A model generated the notes under the pieces. The model did not search any database, had not been told where the DNA came from, and worked only from the letters and a program-made list of their open reading frames with translations. Source: Actinomycetota bacterium (GTDB lineage Bacteria; Actinomycetota; Thermoleophilia; Miltoncostaeales; Miltoncostaeaceae). Taken from it: 34,989 nt of DNA. Positions 24,881-33,351 of this stretch are shown here, one piece after another; position 1 is the first letter of the stretch; each line of letters opens with the position of its first letter. Location: assembly GCA_005792725.1 (NCBI GenBank), contig SXQZ01000121.1, positions 1-34,989 on the forward strand, given 5' to 3'. Made by a program: the position numbers and the translations under genes.

Positions 24881-26046
24881 GTACGTCCGGTGCACCGATC
24901 GCCGTGGTGCTTCAGGCATCGGGCCCCAATGCCCTTGGCATCATCCGCTCGCTGGCCCGTGGCGGGGTGCCGGTCATCGCCACCGATCACGACCACCGCG
25001 CGCTGGGCCTGCGTTCACGGCACGCACGCGCGGCCGTACTCCCCGACCCGGTGGCCGACCCCGGCGGCTTCGTGGATGCGCTCGCGGGGCTGGGACCGGG
25101 GCTGGGCGGCCGGGGGGTCCTATTCCCCACCCACGATGAGGCGATCGAGGCGCTCGGCCCCCATGAGGAGCGCCTCGCACCGTGGTTCGACCTGCCGTGG
25201 AGCCCGTGGGCGCACCTGCGGCCCTACCTCGACAAGTCGGCCCAGCACGCGGCGGCCCGGCGCATCGGATTCCCCGTGCCGGCCACCGTCGAGCCCGACG
25301 CCGAGGCGGACGTGCGGGCGGCGGCAACGCACCTGCGCTTTCCGGTCATCCTCAAGCCCCGAGTGGACCCCGCCGGCTTCAAGCGCACCTTCGGGCGCCA
25401 GGTGCTGGAGGCCGCGGACGCCGACGCCCTCATGGCGCAGTGGCAGCGCGCCGCCGCCCACCGCCCCCAGATCTGCGAAGTGATCCCCGGCGGGGACGAC
25501 GCCCTGTGGACCCTGGGCTCGTACCGTGACGCGCAAGGGCAGCCGCTCGCGTCGTTCACCGGCCGCAAGTTGCGCCAGTGGCCGCCCGGCTTCGGTACGG
25601 CCCGCGCCGCCGAGGCCTGGTGGGATCCGGGCCTCGCACGCCGCTGCCACGCGCTCCTCGACGAGATGGGGTTCCACGGCATCTCGCAGGTCGAGGTGAA
25701 GCGTGATCCGCGCGACGGGCGCGACTACCTCATCGAGGTCAACCCCCGCTCGTGGCTGTGGATCTCGCTGGCCACGGAGGTCGGGGTGAACATTCCCCTT
25801 GCCGCCTGGCGCGATGCGATCGGCGAGCCGCAGGTCTGGCCGGAGGGGCACCGCAGCGACGTGCGCTGGGTGATCTCCGCGCGGCACCTGCCCGCCACCG
25901 CCGGCGAGTTGCGCCGCGGCCGCTGGGGACGTCATGCGGCCCTCAGCAGCCTGCGGCCGCCCGTCGTGGACGGAGTGCTCTCACTCTCGGACCCCCTGCC
26001 GGGCCTCGGCCAGGTGGGGCGCATCGTGCGGCGGAAGACCGCGTGA
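24877..26046 (+). CDS. ATP-grasp carboxylate-amine ligase-like protein
   Basis: GTG start; DKSAQHAAARRIGFPVPATV, RFPVILKPRVDPAGFKRTFGRQV, SQVEVKRDPRDGRDYLIEVNPRSWLWISLATEVGVNIPL (ATP-grasp E..N metal site). Confidence 0.88.
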   Translation: MSTSGAPIAVVLQASGPNALGIIRSLARGGVPVIATDHDHRALGLRSRHARAAVLPDPVADPGGFVDALAGLGPGLGGRGVLFPTHDEAIEALGPHEERLAPWFDLPWSPWAHLRPYLDKSAQHAAARRIGFPVPATVEPDAEADVRAAATHLRFPVILKPRVDPAGFKRTFGRQVLEAADADALMAQWQRAAAHRPQICEVIPGGDDALWTLGSYRDAQGQPLASFTGRKLRQWPPGFGTARAAEAWWDPGLARRCHALLDEMGFHGISQVEVKRDPRDGRDYLIEVNPRSWLWISLATEVGVNIPLAAWRDAIGEPQVWPEGHRSDVRWVISARHLPATAGELRRGRWGRHAALSSLRPPVVDGVLSLSDPLPGLGQVGRIVRRKTA

Positions 26047-28385
26047 GCGCGCTCCGCGTGCGCATCCAGGACTGCCGCCCGGCATTCCGTCCCCGTGCGG
26101 AGTGGGTGCTGCGCACCCTCGCCGAGGGACTCGGGTGCGACGCCGTGTTCACCGACGGCGATGCCGACATCACCTACGCCCCGGGGCCCCCGGGGTCGGG
26201 CGTCTGGATTCCCCTCCAGGATGACGCACAGGCGTTCTTCGAGGGGCCCGAGGCCTTCCCGGGGCCCGCCGTGCACCGGGCAGGGGGCCTCACCCTCCTG
26301 TTCCCGCCCTGCGCCCCGCAGCACACGATCCCCGGCGACATCGTCGCCGGGGCCTTCTACCTCCTGGCCCGTTGGGATGAGTACCGCGTTGCCGACCGCG
26401 AGCGGTTCGGGCGCCTGCCATTCGCCCGCAGCGCGTTCGCGGCCATCGACGGCCTCGACCTCGAGGACCCGGCCGTGGAGGGTTACCTCGCCGCCGTGCG
26501 CGCACTCCTCGGGCGTCCCACCCCCGACCGGTGGACGGTGTTCCTCACGCACGACATCGACCGCATCCGACGGCGCACGCTGCGCGGCATCGCGCGATCG
26601 GTCAAGCACCGCGGGGGCCGGGCCGTGGGCGACCTGATCGGGCATGACCCGTGGGACAACGTGCCCGACCTGCTCGAGACCACCTGGCGCCGGGGCCTGC
26701 GCGCCACGGTGTTCCTGATCGCCCGCAACCGCCACCGTCTGGATGGCACCCCGCAGCGCACCTACGAACGCGAGCGGCGCAACCTGGCCGCGGCCGTGCT
26801 CGCCGCCGGGTCGGAGGTGGCGCTGCACGGCGCGTTCGCGTCGTCGGAATCCGCGGATGCCCTGCGTGAGGAGGTCGCAGTACTGCGGGCCGAGGCCGGG
26901 AGCATCCGCGGGGTCCGCTTCCACTACCTGCGCTTCCGGTACCACGACACCCCCGTGCGCGTCGAGCGTGCCGGGCTCGAATACGACGCCAGCCTCGGAT
27001 TCAGCGAGCGGCCGGGTTTCGCGGCGGGGTATGCCCGGCCGTTCCGGCCGTGGATCGTCGGGGAGGAGCGTGAGTCGCGGGTCACCCTCGTGCCACTCGC
27101 GGTCATGGACACCACGCTGCACTCGCACCTCGGCCTGGCCGCGCCCGAGGCCCGCGAGCGCGCCCTCCGGGTCCTCGAGGTGGTGCGCCGCCACGGGGGC
27201 GCCGTGGCACTGCTGTGGCACAACACCTATCTGGCCGATGAACGCGCGCCCGGCTACGGGCGCCTGTGGGAGGACCTGCTCGACGACCTGCAGGAGCGCG
27301 GCGCCATCATGGGTCCCATCTCACCCGGCCCGCACCCGGGCGGGGCCCGGCTCGACGGCCGGCGCATCGTGCACCTGACCAGCGTGCACCGCCCGCGTGA
27401 CGTCCGCATCTTCCACAAGGAGGTCCGGGCGCTCTCGCAGGCCGGGGCGCAGGCGTCCGTGGTGGGCCTGGAGCAGCCGGTCCGCCGCTCGGGGCGCGTG
27501 GCGGCCGGGTGGAGCCTGGCGCGCCGCGCACGGGCGCTGGACGCCGACGCCTACCACGTGCACGATCCCGAACTGCTGCCGCAGGCGCTGTGGCTGCAAC
27601 GCGTGACCGGGCGGCCGGTCATCTACGACGCCCACGAATACCTCGGCGAGACGGTGCGCACCAAGCGGTGGATCCCGGGCCCGCTCCGGCGGCCGGTGGC
27701 CGCCATCGCCGCCGGGGCGGAGCGTTCGGCCGGGCGCCGCCTCGCCGGCGTGGTCACGGCCAACGAGGACCTGGCCGCGCGCTTCGCCACCGCGGGTTGC
27801 CACGCCGTCAGCGTGGCCAACAGCCCATTCGCATCGGAGTTCGCCACGGCCGGCGATCCGGAGGGCGCCGTCGTGCTCTACGTCGGGGGTCTGGGACCGC
27901 TGCGCGGCCTCCCCCTCATGCTGGAGGCGTTCCCGCAGGTCGGCGTTCCCGGAGCCCGGCTGCTGCTCGCGGGCCCCGGGGAGGTGGGCGACCTGCCCCC
28001 GGGGGTCGAGTACCTGGGCGTCGTGGACCACACCGAGGTGCCGGGGCTGCTCGCGCGCGCATCGGTGGCGTGGATCCCGCTGCGCCGCCATGGGAACTAT
28101 GACCGGGCCGTGCCCACCAAGCTCGTGGAGGCCATGGCCATGGGACGCCCCGTGGTGGCGAGCGACCTCCCTCGCATGGCCGCAATCGTGCGCGCCGCCG
28201 GTTGCGGGATCGTGGTGCCGGACGACGACCCGGGGGCCCATGCCGCCGCCATCCGGCGGCTGCTCGACGATCCGGATCTGGCCCGCGAGATGGGTGCGGC
28301 CGGGCGGCGGGCGTTCCTCGCGGGCCTCACCTTCGAGCGCGAGGCCGACTCGCTCACGTCGTTCTACGCCGGGGTCCTCCTCTGA
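26043..28385 (+). CDS. Fusion protein: N-terminal polysaccharide-deacetylase-like (CE4-type) domain + C-terminal GT4 glycosyltransferase
   Basis: One uninterrupted 780-aa ORF. N-terminal FLTHDIDRIRRRTLRG, ATVFLIARNRHRLDG, VALHGAFASS (NodB-like); C-terminal RRIVHLTSVHRPRDVRIFHKEVRALSQAGAQ...YHVHDPELLPQALWL...YDAHEYLGE...VPTKLVEAMAMGRPVVASDLPRMAAIV (GT4). Confidence 0.87.
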   Translation: MSALRVRIQDCRPAFRPRAEWVLRTLAEGLGCDAVFTDGDADITYAPGPPGSGVWIPLQDDAQAFFEGPEAFPGPAVHRAGGLTLLFPPCAPQHTIPGDIVAGAFYLLARWDEYRVADRERFGRLPFARSAFAAIDGLDLEDPAVEGYLAAVRALLGRPTPDRWTVFLTHDIDRIRRRTLRGIARSVKHRGGRAVGDLIGHDPWDNVPDLLETTWRRGLRATVFLIARNRHRLDGTPQRTYERERRNLAAAVLAAGSEVALHGAFASSESADALREEVAVLRAEAGSIRGVRFHYLRFRYHDTPVRVERAGLEYDASLGFSERPGFAAGYARPFRPWIVGEERESRVTLVPLAVMDTTLHSHLGLAAPEARERALRVLEVVRRHGGAVALLWHNTYLADERAPGYGRLWEDLLDDLQERGAIMGPISPGPHPGGARLDGRRIVHLTSVHRPRDVRIFHKEVRALSQAGAQASVVGLEQPVRRSGRVAAGWSLARRARALDADAYHVHDPELLPQALWLQRVTGRPVIYDAHEYLGETVRTKRWIPGPLRRPVAAIAAGAERSAGRRLAGVVTANEDLAARFATAGCHAVSVANSPFASEFATAGDPEGAVVLYVGGLGPLRGLPLMLEAFPQVGVPGARLLLAGPGEVGDLPPGVEYLGVVDHTEVPGLLARASVAWIPLRRHGNYDRAVPTKLVEAMAMGRPVVASDLPRMAAIVRAAGCGIVVPDDDPGAHAAAIRRLLDDPDLAREMGAAGRRAFLAGLTFEREADSLTSFYAGVLL

Positions 28386-29614
28386 TGGCGCGCGTGCTGT
28401 ACGTGTCGCAGTACTTCGTCAGTGGCGACCAGCCCGGCGGCGTGCGCCACTGGCAGCACTGCCGTGCCCTCGCCCGCGCCGGGCATCAGGTGACCGTGGT
28501 GACCTCGTACGTGCAGCACAAAGAGCGCACGATCCCCGGTGAGTACCGCGGGCGACGCATCGTGCGGTCCACGGAGGACGGCCTGGATGTGGTGCGCACC
28601 TACTCGACCCCCGGATACGGCAGCGACCTGCGCTCCCGCCTCGCGAACTACGGAACGTTCGCCCTGTGGTCACTCATCGCCGAACTGCGCCTGCCGCGCC
28701 CCGACGTGGTGGTGGCGTCCTCGCCCTCGCTGCCGGCGGCCGCGATCGCCGCGGGCATGGCCCGGGCCCGGCGGGCCCGGTTCCTGCTCGAGGTGCGCGA
28801 CCTCTGGCCGGACTCCGCGGTGGAGATGGGGCTGGTCACCAACCGGCGGGTCATCGGGGCCGCGCGCCGCATGGAGCACTACTGCTATCGCCGCGCCGAC
28901 CACATCGTCGCGCTCACCGAGGGCATCCGCGACGGCATCGTGGGGTCGGGCGTGGTCCCCGCCGGCCGTGTGACCCTCATCACCAACGGTGTCGACCTCG
29001 ACGTGGTGCCGGATCCCACTGCCCCCGCCTCGCTGCCCGTGGCCGACGACGCCTTCGTGGCGATGTTCGTCGGCGCTCACGGCACCTACTCGTCGCTCGA
29101 GACGGTGCTGGGTGCGGCCGACCGGCTGCGGGACGACCCGCACATCCACCTCGTGCTCGTGGGCGGCGGTGATCGAAAGCCGGCGCTCATGCAGCGCGCG
29201 CGCGCGATGGACCTGCCCAACGTCACGTTCATCGACCCCGTGCCCAAGCGCCAGGTACCCGCGTACCTCGCGCGGGCAGATGTCTGCCTGCTGCCCTATC
29301 AGGACCGCCCGCTCTTCGCGGGTGCGCTCCCCAACAAGGTGTTCGACTATCTGGCCGCGGCCCGGCCCGTCCTCGCGTCGGCCCCGGCGGGAGAACTCAC
29401 CCGGCTCGTGGACACGGCCGGGTGCGGATGGAACGTGCCCCCGGAGGACCCGGTGGCCATGGCGGATGCCATCCGGCGGGCGGCGGGCGACCCCGCGGAC
29501 GCCCGGGCCCGGGGTGCGGCCGGACGCGGCTATGCGCTCGCGCACTATGACCGTGCGGCCCTCGCGCAGCGCTTCGTGTCGCTGGTGGACGCCCTCGCCG
29601 CGGCCGGCCGGTGA
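28385..29614 (+). CDS. Glycosyltransferase family 4 (WbuB-like)
   Basis: RVLYVSQYFVSGDQPGGVRHWQHCRALARAGHQVTVVTSYVQHKE; FLLEVRDLWPDSAVEMGLV; LPNKVFDYLAAARPVLASAPAGELTRLVDTAGCGWNVPPEDP. Confidence 0.95.
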   Translation: MARVLYVSQYFVSGDQPGGVRHWQHCRALARAGHQVTVVTSYVQHKERTIPGEYRGRRIVRSTEDGLDVVRTYSTPGYGSDLRSRLANYGTFALWSLIAELRLPRPDVVVASSPSLPAAAIAAGMARARRARFLLEVRDLWPDSAVEMGLVTNRRVIGAARRMEHYCYRRADHIVALTEGIRDGIVGSGVVPAGRVTLITNGVDLDVVPDPTAPASLPVADDAFVAMFVGAHGTYSSLETVLGAADRLRDDPHIHLVLVGGGDRKPALMQRARAMDLPNVTFIDPVPKRQVPAYLARADVCLLPYQDRPLFAGALPNKVFDYLAAARPVLASAPAGELTRLVDTAGCGWNVPPEDPVAMADAIRRAAGDPADARARGAAGRGYALAHYDRAALAQRFVSLVDALAAAGR

Positions 29615-30294
29615 TGCCCGGCCGCGCACGGCTCCGCTACCGTGAGGCCGACGTGCAGCACACCGTGCCCGAAACCGAGGTCGGCGGCACCGCCAAGCGC
29701 GCATTCGACCTCGCCGTCGCGATCCCCGCGACCATCCTGCTGGCGCCCGTAATGGCGGGTCTCGCCGCGTGGGTGCGCCTCGACTCGAGCGGCCCGGCGC
29801 TCTTCCGCCAGCGGCGTGCCGGCGCCTTCGGACGGCCCTTCACCTGCGTGAAGTTCCGCTCGATGGTGGACGGCGCCGAGACCAAGGGCGCCGGGCTCGC
29901 CGTGACCGCGGGCGACGCCCGCATCACGCGGGCGGGACGCGTGCTGCGGCGGCTGTCCCTCGATGAGCTGCCCCAGCTGATCAACGTGATCCGCGGCGAG
30001 ATGAGCATCGTCGGGCCCCGCCCCACGGTGCCGTCACAGGTCGCCCACTACGACGCCGGGCAGCGACGGCGTCTGCTCGCACGGCCCGGTCTCACCGGGC
30101 TCGCCCAGGTGCGCGGGCGTGCATCCATCCCATGGTCCGAGCGCATCGCGCTGGACGTCCAGTACGTGGACACCTGGTCCATGGGCCTGGACCTGCGGAT
30201 CATCGGCGAGACCGTGCGCGTGGTGCTCCGCGGCGAGGGGCAGTACCGCGGCGAGGACGGCGGCTTCGACCTGGCGGGGCGGGCCGATGGCTGA
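29611..30294 (+). CDS. WcaJ/WbaP-type polyprenyl-phosphate sugar-1-phosphate transferase (initiating transferase); start ambiguous (29611, 29614 or 29653)
   Basis: AKRAFDLAVAIPATILLAPVMAGLAAWVRLDSSGPALFRQRRAGAFGRPFTCVKFRSM; RRLSLDELPQLINVIRGEMSIVGPRPTVPSQVAHY; RPGLTGLAQVRGR. Confidence 0.96.
   Translation: MMPGRARLRYREADVQHTVPETEVGGTAKRAFDLAVAIPATILLAPVMAGLAAWVRLDSSGPALFRQRRAGAFGRPFTCVKFRSMVDGAETKGAGLAVTAGDARITRAGRVLRRLSLDELPQLINVIRGEMSIVGPRPTVPSQVAHYDAGQRRRLLARPGLTGLAQVRGRASIPWSERIALDVQYVDTWSMGLDLRIIGETVRVVLRGEGQYRGEDGGFDLAGRADG
29638..29643 (+). promoter_or_regulatory. Possible internal -10 element TACCGT just before an alternative GTG start (29653)
   Basis: TACCGT-gaggccgac-GTG (9 nt), same pattern as at 22215; lies inside the longer version of the ORF. 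Confidence 0.35.
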
Positions 30295-31321
30295 GCACCC
30301 GTCAGTCCTCCTGACGTGCGCTGGCCAGCGCGAGGACATCGTGCGGGCGTTCCGCGAGGCCCTGGCCAGACGCGATGATGGGGGGCGCGTAGTGGTGAGC
30401 GATCGGGACCCCCTCTCGCCCACCCTCTTCTCGGCGGACCGGGTGGTGGACCTGCCCGCGGTTGACGACCCCGGGTACGGAGCGGCCGTCGCCGAGGTCG
30501 TGGCGCGCGAGGGGATCGGCGCCGTGCTGCCGCTCACCGACCTGGATCCCGTGGTGCTCGCCGAGGCCGGTCCCCGTATCGCCGAGGCAGGCGGGCAGGT
30601 GTTCCTGCCCGCGCCGCAGGTGGCGGCGGCCTGCCAGGACAAGTGGCTGTGCCACACCGCGCTCGAGGCGGCCGGGCTGCCATCCCCGCCCACATGGCCC
30701 GTCGCGGGCACCGACCGTGCCGCGCTGCCCTACCCGATGATGATCAAGCCCCGCATCGGGTTCGCCGGGCGCTGGATCCACCGCTGCCAGGACTCCGAGG
30801 AGCTCGACTTCTTCCTCTCGCGCACGCCGGTGGCCAGCGTGCTGCAGCAGGCCCTGCCGGGCGAGGAGTTCAGCATCGACTGCCTCGCCGCGCCCGGGGC
30901 GCGGGCCATCGCGGCGATCCCGCGGGCGATGTACCAGAGCAAGGGCGGAGAGCAGATCAAGGGCGAGACCCTCGACGACCCCGCGCTGGTCGCGCTCGGG
31001 GCGGCCGTCATCGAGGGGCTCGGGCTGGTGGGCCCCTGCACGATCCAGTGCTTCCGGCACGAGGGGCGCATCCTGGGCATCACCGACATCAACACCCGAT
31101 TCGGGGGCGGGTTCCCGCTGCCCCTGGCCGCGGGCGGTGACTACCCCTTCCTCATCCTCGCGCTCGCCGCCGGGGAGGACGTCGCGCCCCGACTCGGAAC
31201 ACACAAGGCGGGCGTGGTGATGACACGCTTCCTGTCTGAGCACATCCTGGTGCGCGACGGCGACGGACTGCGGGCCATGGATGGCCGGGGGAGGGCGGTG
31301 AACAGTGCCATCGGATCGTGA
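30287..31321 (+). CDS. ATP-grasp enzyme (carbamoyl-phosphate-synthase-large-subunit-like/PylC-like)
   Basis: VLLTCAGQREDIVRAFREAL, IGAVLPLTDLDPVVLAEAG, CQDKWLCHTALEAAGLPSPPTWPV, PYPMMIKPRIGFAGRWIH, ITDINTRFGGGFPLPLAAGGDYP. Confidence 0.9.
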   Translation: MAEHPSVLLTCAGQREDIVRAFREALARRDDGGRVVVSDRDPLSPTLFSADRVVDLPAVDDPGYGAAVAEVVAREGIGAVLPLTDLDPVVLAEAGPRIAEAGGQVFLPAPQVAAACQDKWLCHTALEAAGLPSPPTWPVAGTDRAALPYPMMIKPRIGFAGRWIHRCQDSEELDFFLSRTPVASVLQQALPGEEFSIDCLAAPGARAIAAIPRAMYQSKGGEQIKGETLDDPALVALGAAVIEGLGLVGPCTIQCFRHEGRILGITDINTRFGGGFPLPLAAGGDYPFLILALAAGEDVAPRLGTHKAGVVMTRFLSEHILVRDGDGLRAMDGRGRAVNSAIGS

Positions 31322-32096
31322 GATCACCGTCGGTGACCTATGGCGCGCGATCTGGCGTGGCAAGTGGATCGTCGTCGCCACCACCATCGTGGCCGCCCTG
31401 GTGGCACTGGGGATCACCTTCACCGCCGACACCACCTACACCGCCACCACCAAGGTCTATCTGGGTCAGGCCACCACGATGATGGGCAACCTCGCCTCGA
31501 CCCCGGGGACCAACCCGCTTACCGCCGCCACCATGCTGCAGGGCGACACCGTCGTTGACGCCGTGGCGAAGGCCACCGGGCTGACTCCGGGCACCGTGCG
31601 CGCGAAGACCGACGTCGCGGTGCCCCGGGCACCGGGCACCGTCACCACCAACCAGCCAGCGATCGCCACCATCAGCGCGGCAATGGCCAACCCCGATGAT
31701 GCCGTGCGGCTGGCCAATGCCTATGCCGACGCCGCGCTGATCAGCGCGAGCACGGGCTACGAGGCGGTCACCGGGACCCTGCGCCAGCAGGTCACCCGCC
31801 TGCGTGCCGAGCAGGTGCGCCTGCAGGCCGCCATCGCGCGGCAGCCCACGCCCGAGAACCTGAACCAGCTCACTGACCTGCGCGAAGTGCTGGCGACGGC
31901 GGAACTGCAGATGGCACGTGTTCAGCAGATCGAGGCACCGGGCATCGTCACCGTGGCCAAGGCCGCGTCGTCATCGGCGAGCACCTCCAACCGCATTCGC
32001 ACCACCGTCATCGGCGGCGTCATCGGATTCCTCGTCGGCATCGTCATCGCGCTGGCCACCCGCGGGGGCATCCGGCGCGGGCCCGAACCCGCCTAG
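31305..32096 (+). CDS. Wzz-type chain length determinant / polysaccharide co-polymerase
   Basis: GTG start; EITVGDLWRAIWRGKWIVVATTIVAALVALGITFTADTTYTATTKVYLG; coiled-coil-like middle; C-terminal TM TTVIGGVIGFLVGIVIALA. No attached tyrosine kinase domain. Confidence 0.88.
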   Translation: MPSDREITVGDLWRAIWRGKWIVVATTIVAALVALGITFTADTTYTATTKVYLGQATTMMGNLASTPGTNPLTAATMLQGDTVVDAVAKATGLTPGTVRAKTDVAVPRAPGTVTTNQPAIATISAAMANPDDAVRLANAYADAALISASTGYEAVTGTLRQQVTRLRAEQVRLQAAIARQPTPENLNQLTDLREVLATAELQMARVQQIEAPGIVTVAKAASSSASTSNRIRTTVIGGVIGFLVGIVIALATRGGIRRGPEPA

Positions 32097-32109
32097 CCGC
32101 GGTCGGGCC

Positions 32110-33351
32110 GTGAGGCTGATCCCGCGCTCCGAGAAGGCGCTCGCCGGGGCCGTCTCGGTCGTCTTTTTGGTCATCGCCCTCGCCCTCGTCGGGCTGCTGC
32201 TGGTCAGCGGCGGGCTGGACGACGGCGACCAACTGGGCACGTCCGCGGGGTTCGAGGCCGCCGCCGGTCCATCGGTGGACGTGGGCGCCGCAGAGTGGCC
32301 CCAGTACGGGTACAACGCCGAACGCACCCGCGCAAACCCGGCGCTGGACCTCGCACCCCCGTACGACCGCCTGTGGACGCGAGACCTCGGCTCGCTGCTG
32401 GAGTTCCCACCGGTCATCGCCGGCGACCGCATCTTCGTCGGCACGAACAAGCGCAAGGCCTTCGCGCTCGACGCCGCGACCGGACGGGTCATCTGGCGGC
32501 GGAGGCTCACGGGGCGGTCCGCGGCGTCCCCGGCCATCGCCGGCGATCTGGTGCTGTTCACCACCATCAACGGCTACGTCGAGGCCATGCATCAGGATGA
32601 CTCCCAGATCGCCTGGCGCCGTGACGTGGGTGCCTCCACCGAGTCATCACCGCTCATCATCGGCGACCGGGCCTATGTGGGCACGCTCGGGGGACTGATC
32701 CTCTGCATGGACGTGAAGACCGGCCGGCTCATCTGGACGGCCCGGGCCACGGGTGAGGTCAAGTCGAGCCTCACCCGGTACGGCGATCATGTGATCGCGG
32801 GGGACTACAGCGGCCGCCTCACGTCGTTCTCGGCAAAGACGGGCCGAATCAAGTGGCGCACCACCAGCCCCGGCCGCTTCATCGGCGGCGCCGGTGCCTT
32901 CTACGGCAACCCCGCGGTCGCCTATGGACGCATCTACGCCAGCAACGTCAACCGGCGGATCCTCTCCATCAACGCCCGCGACGGCTCCGTCGCCTGGGTG
33001 CGCGTGGTCGGCGACTGGGCCTACTCAAGCCCCGCCGTCAGCGATGAGACCGTCTACGTGGGCTCCTACGACCAGCGCCTCTACGCACTGGATGCCGTCA
33101 CGGGTGGCGTGCGCTGGACCTTCCCGGCGGGCGAACGCATCGCGGGCTCGGCCACGGTCATCGGTGGGCTCGTGTGGTTCTCCACCATCGCGCGCACCCC
33201 GCGCGATGGCCGCACCTTCGCCCTCGACGCCGCGACCGGCGAGAAGGTCTTCGCCTTCCCCGACGGCCGCTACACCCCCGCCGTCGGCATCAACGGCCTG
33301 CTGGTGCTCACGGGCGTGCGCACCCTGTACGGGCTGAAGCCGGCGCGATGA
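32110..33351 (+). CDS. Membrane-anchored PQQ-like/BamB-like beta-propeller protein
   Basis: N-terminal TM; repeated blades such as RIFVGTNKRKAFALDAATGRVIWRRRLTG, RAYVGTLGGLILCMDVKTGRLIWTARATG, TVYVGSYDQRLYALDAVTGGVRWTFPAG. Confidence 0.92.
   Translation: MRLIPRSEKALAGAVSVVFLVIALALVGLLLVSGGLDDGDQLGTSAGFEAAAGPSVDVGAAEWPQYGYNAERTRANPALDLAPPYDRLWTRDLGSLLEFPPVIAGDRIFVGTNKRKAFALDAATGRVIWRRRLTGRSAASPAIAGDLVLFTTINGYVEAMHQDDSQIAWRRDVGASTESSPLIIGDRAYVGTLGGLILCMDVKTGRLIWTARATGEVKSSLTRYGDHVIAGDYSGRLTSFSAKTGRIKWRTTSPGRFIGGAGAFYGNPAVAYGRIYASNVNRRILSINARDGSVAWVRVVGDWAYSSPAVSDETVYVGSYDQRLYALDAVTGGVRWTFPAGERIAGSATVIGGLVWFSTIARTPRDGRTFALDAATGEKVFAFPDGRYTPAVGINGLLVLTGVRTLYGLKPAR

Noticed and set aside
25932-27221. 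429-aa minus-strand ORF antisense to the deacetylase-GT fusion
   Set aside because: Shadow ORF; the sense frame carries CE4 and GT4 motifs.
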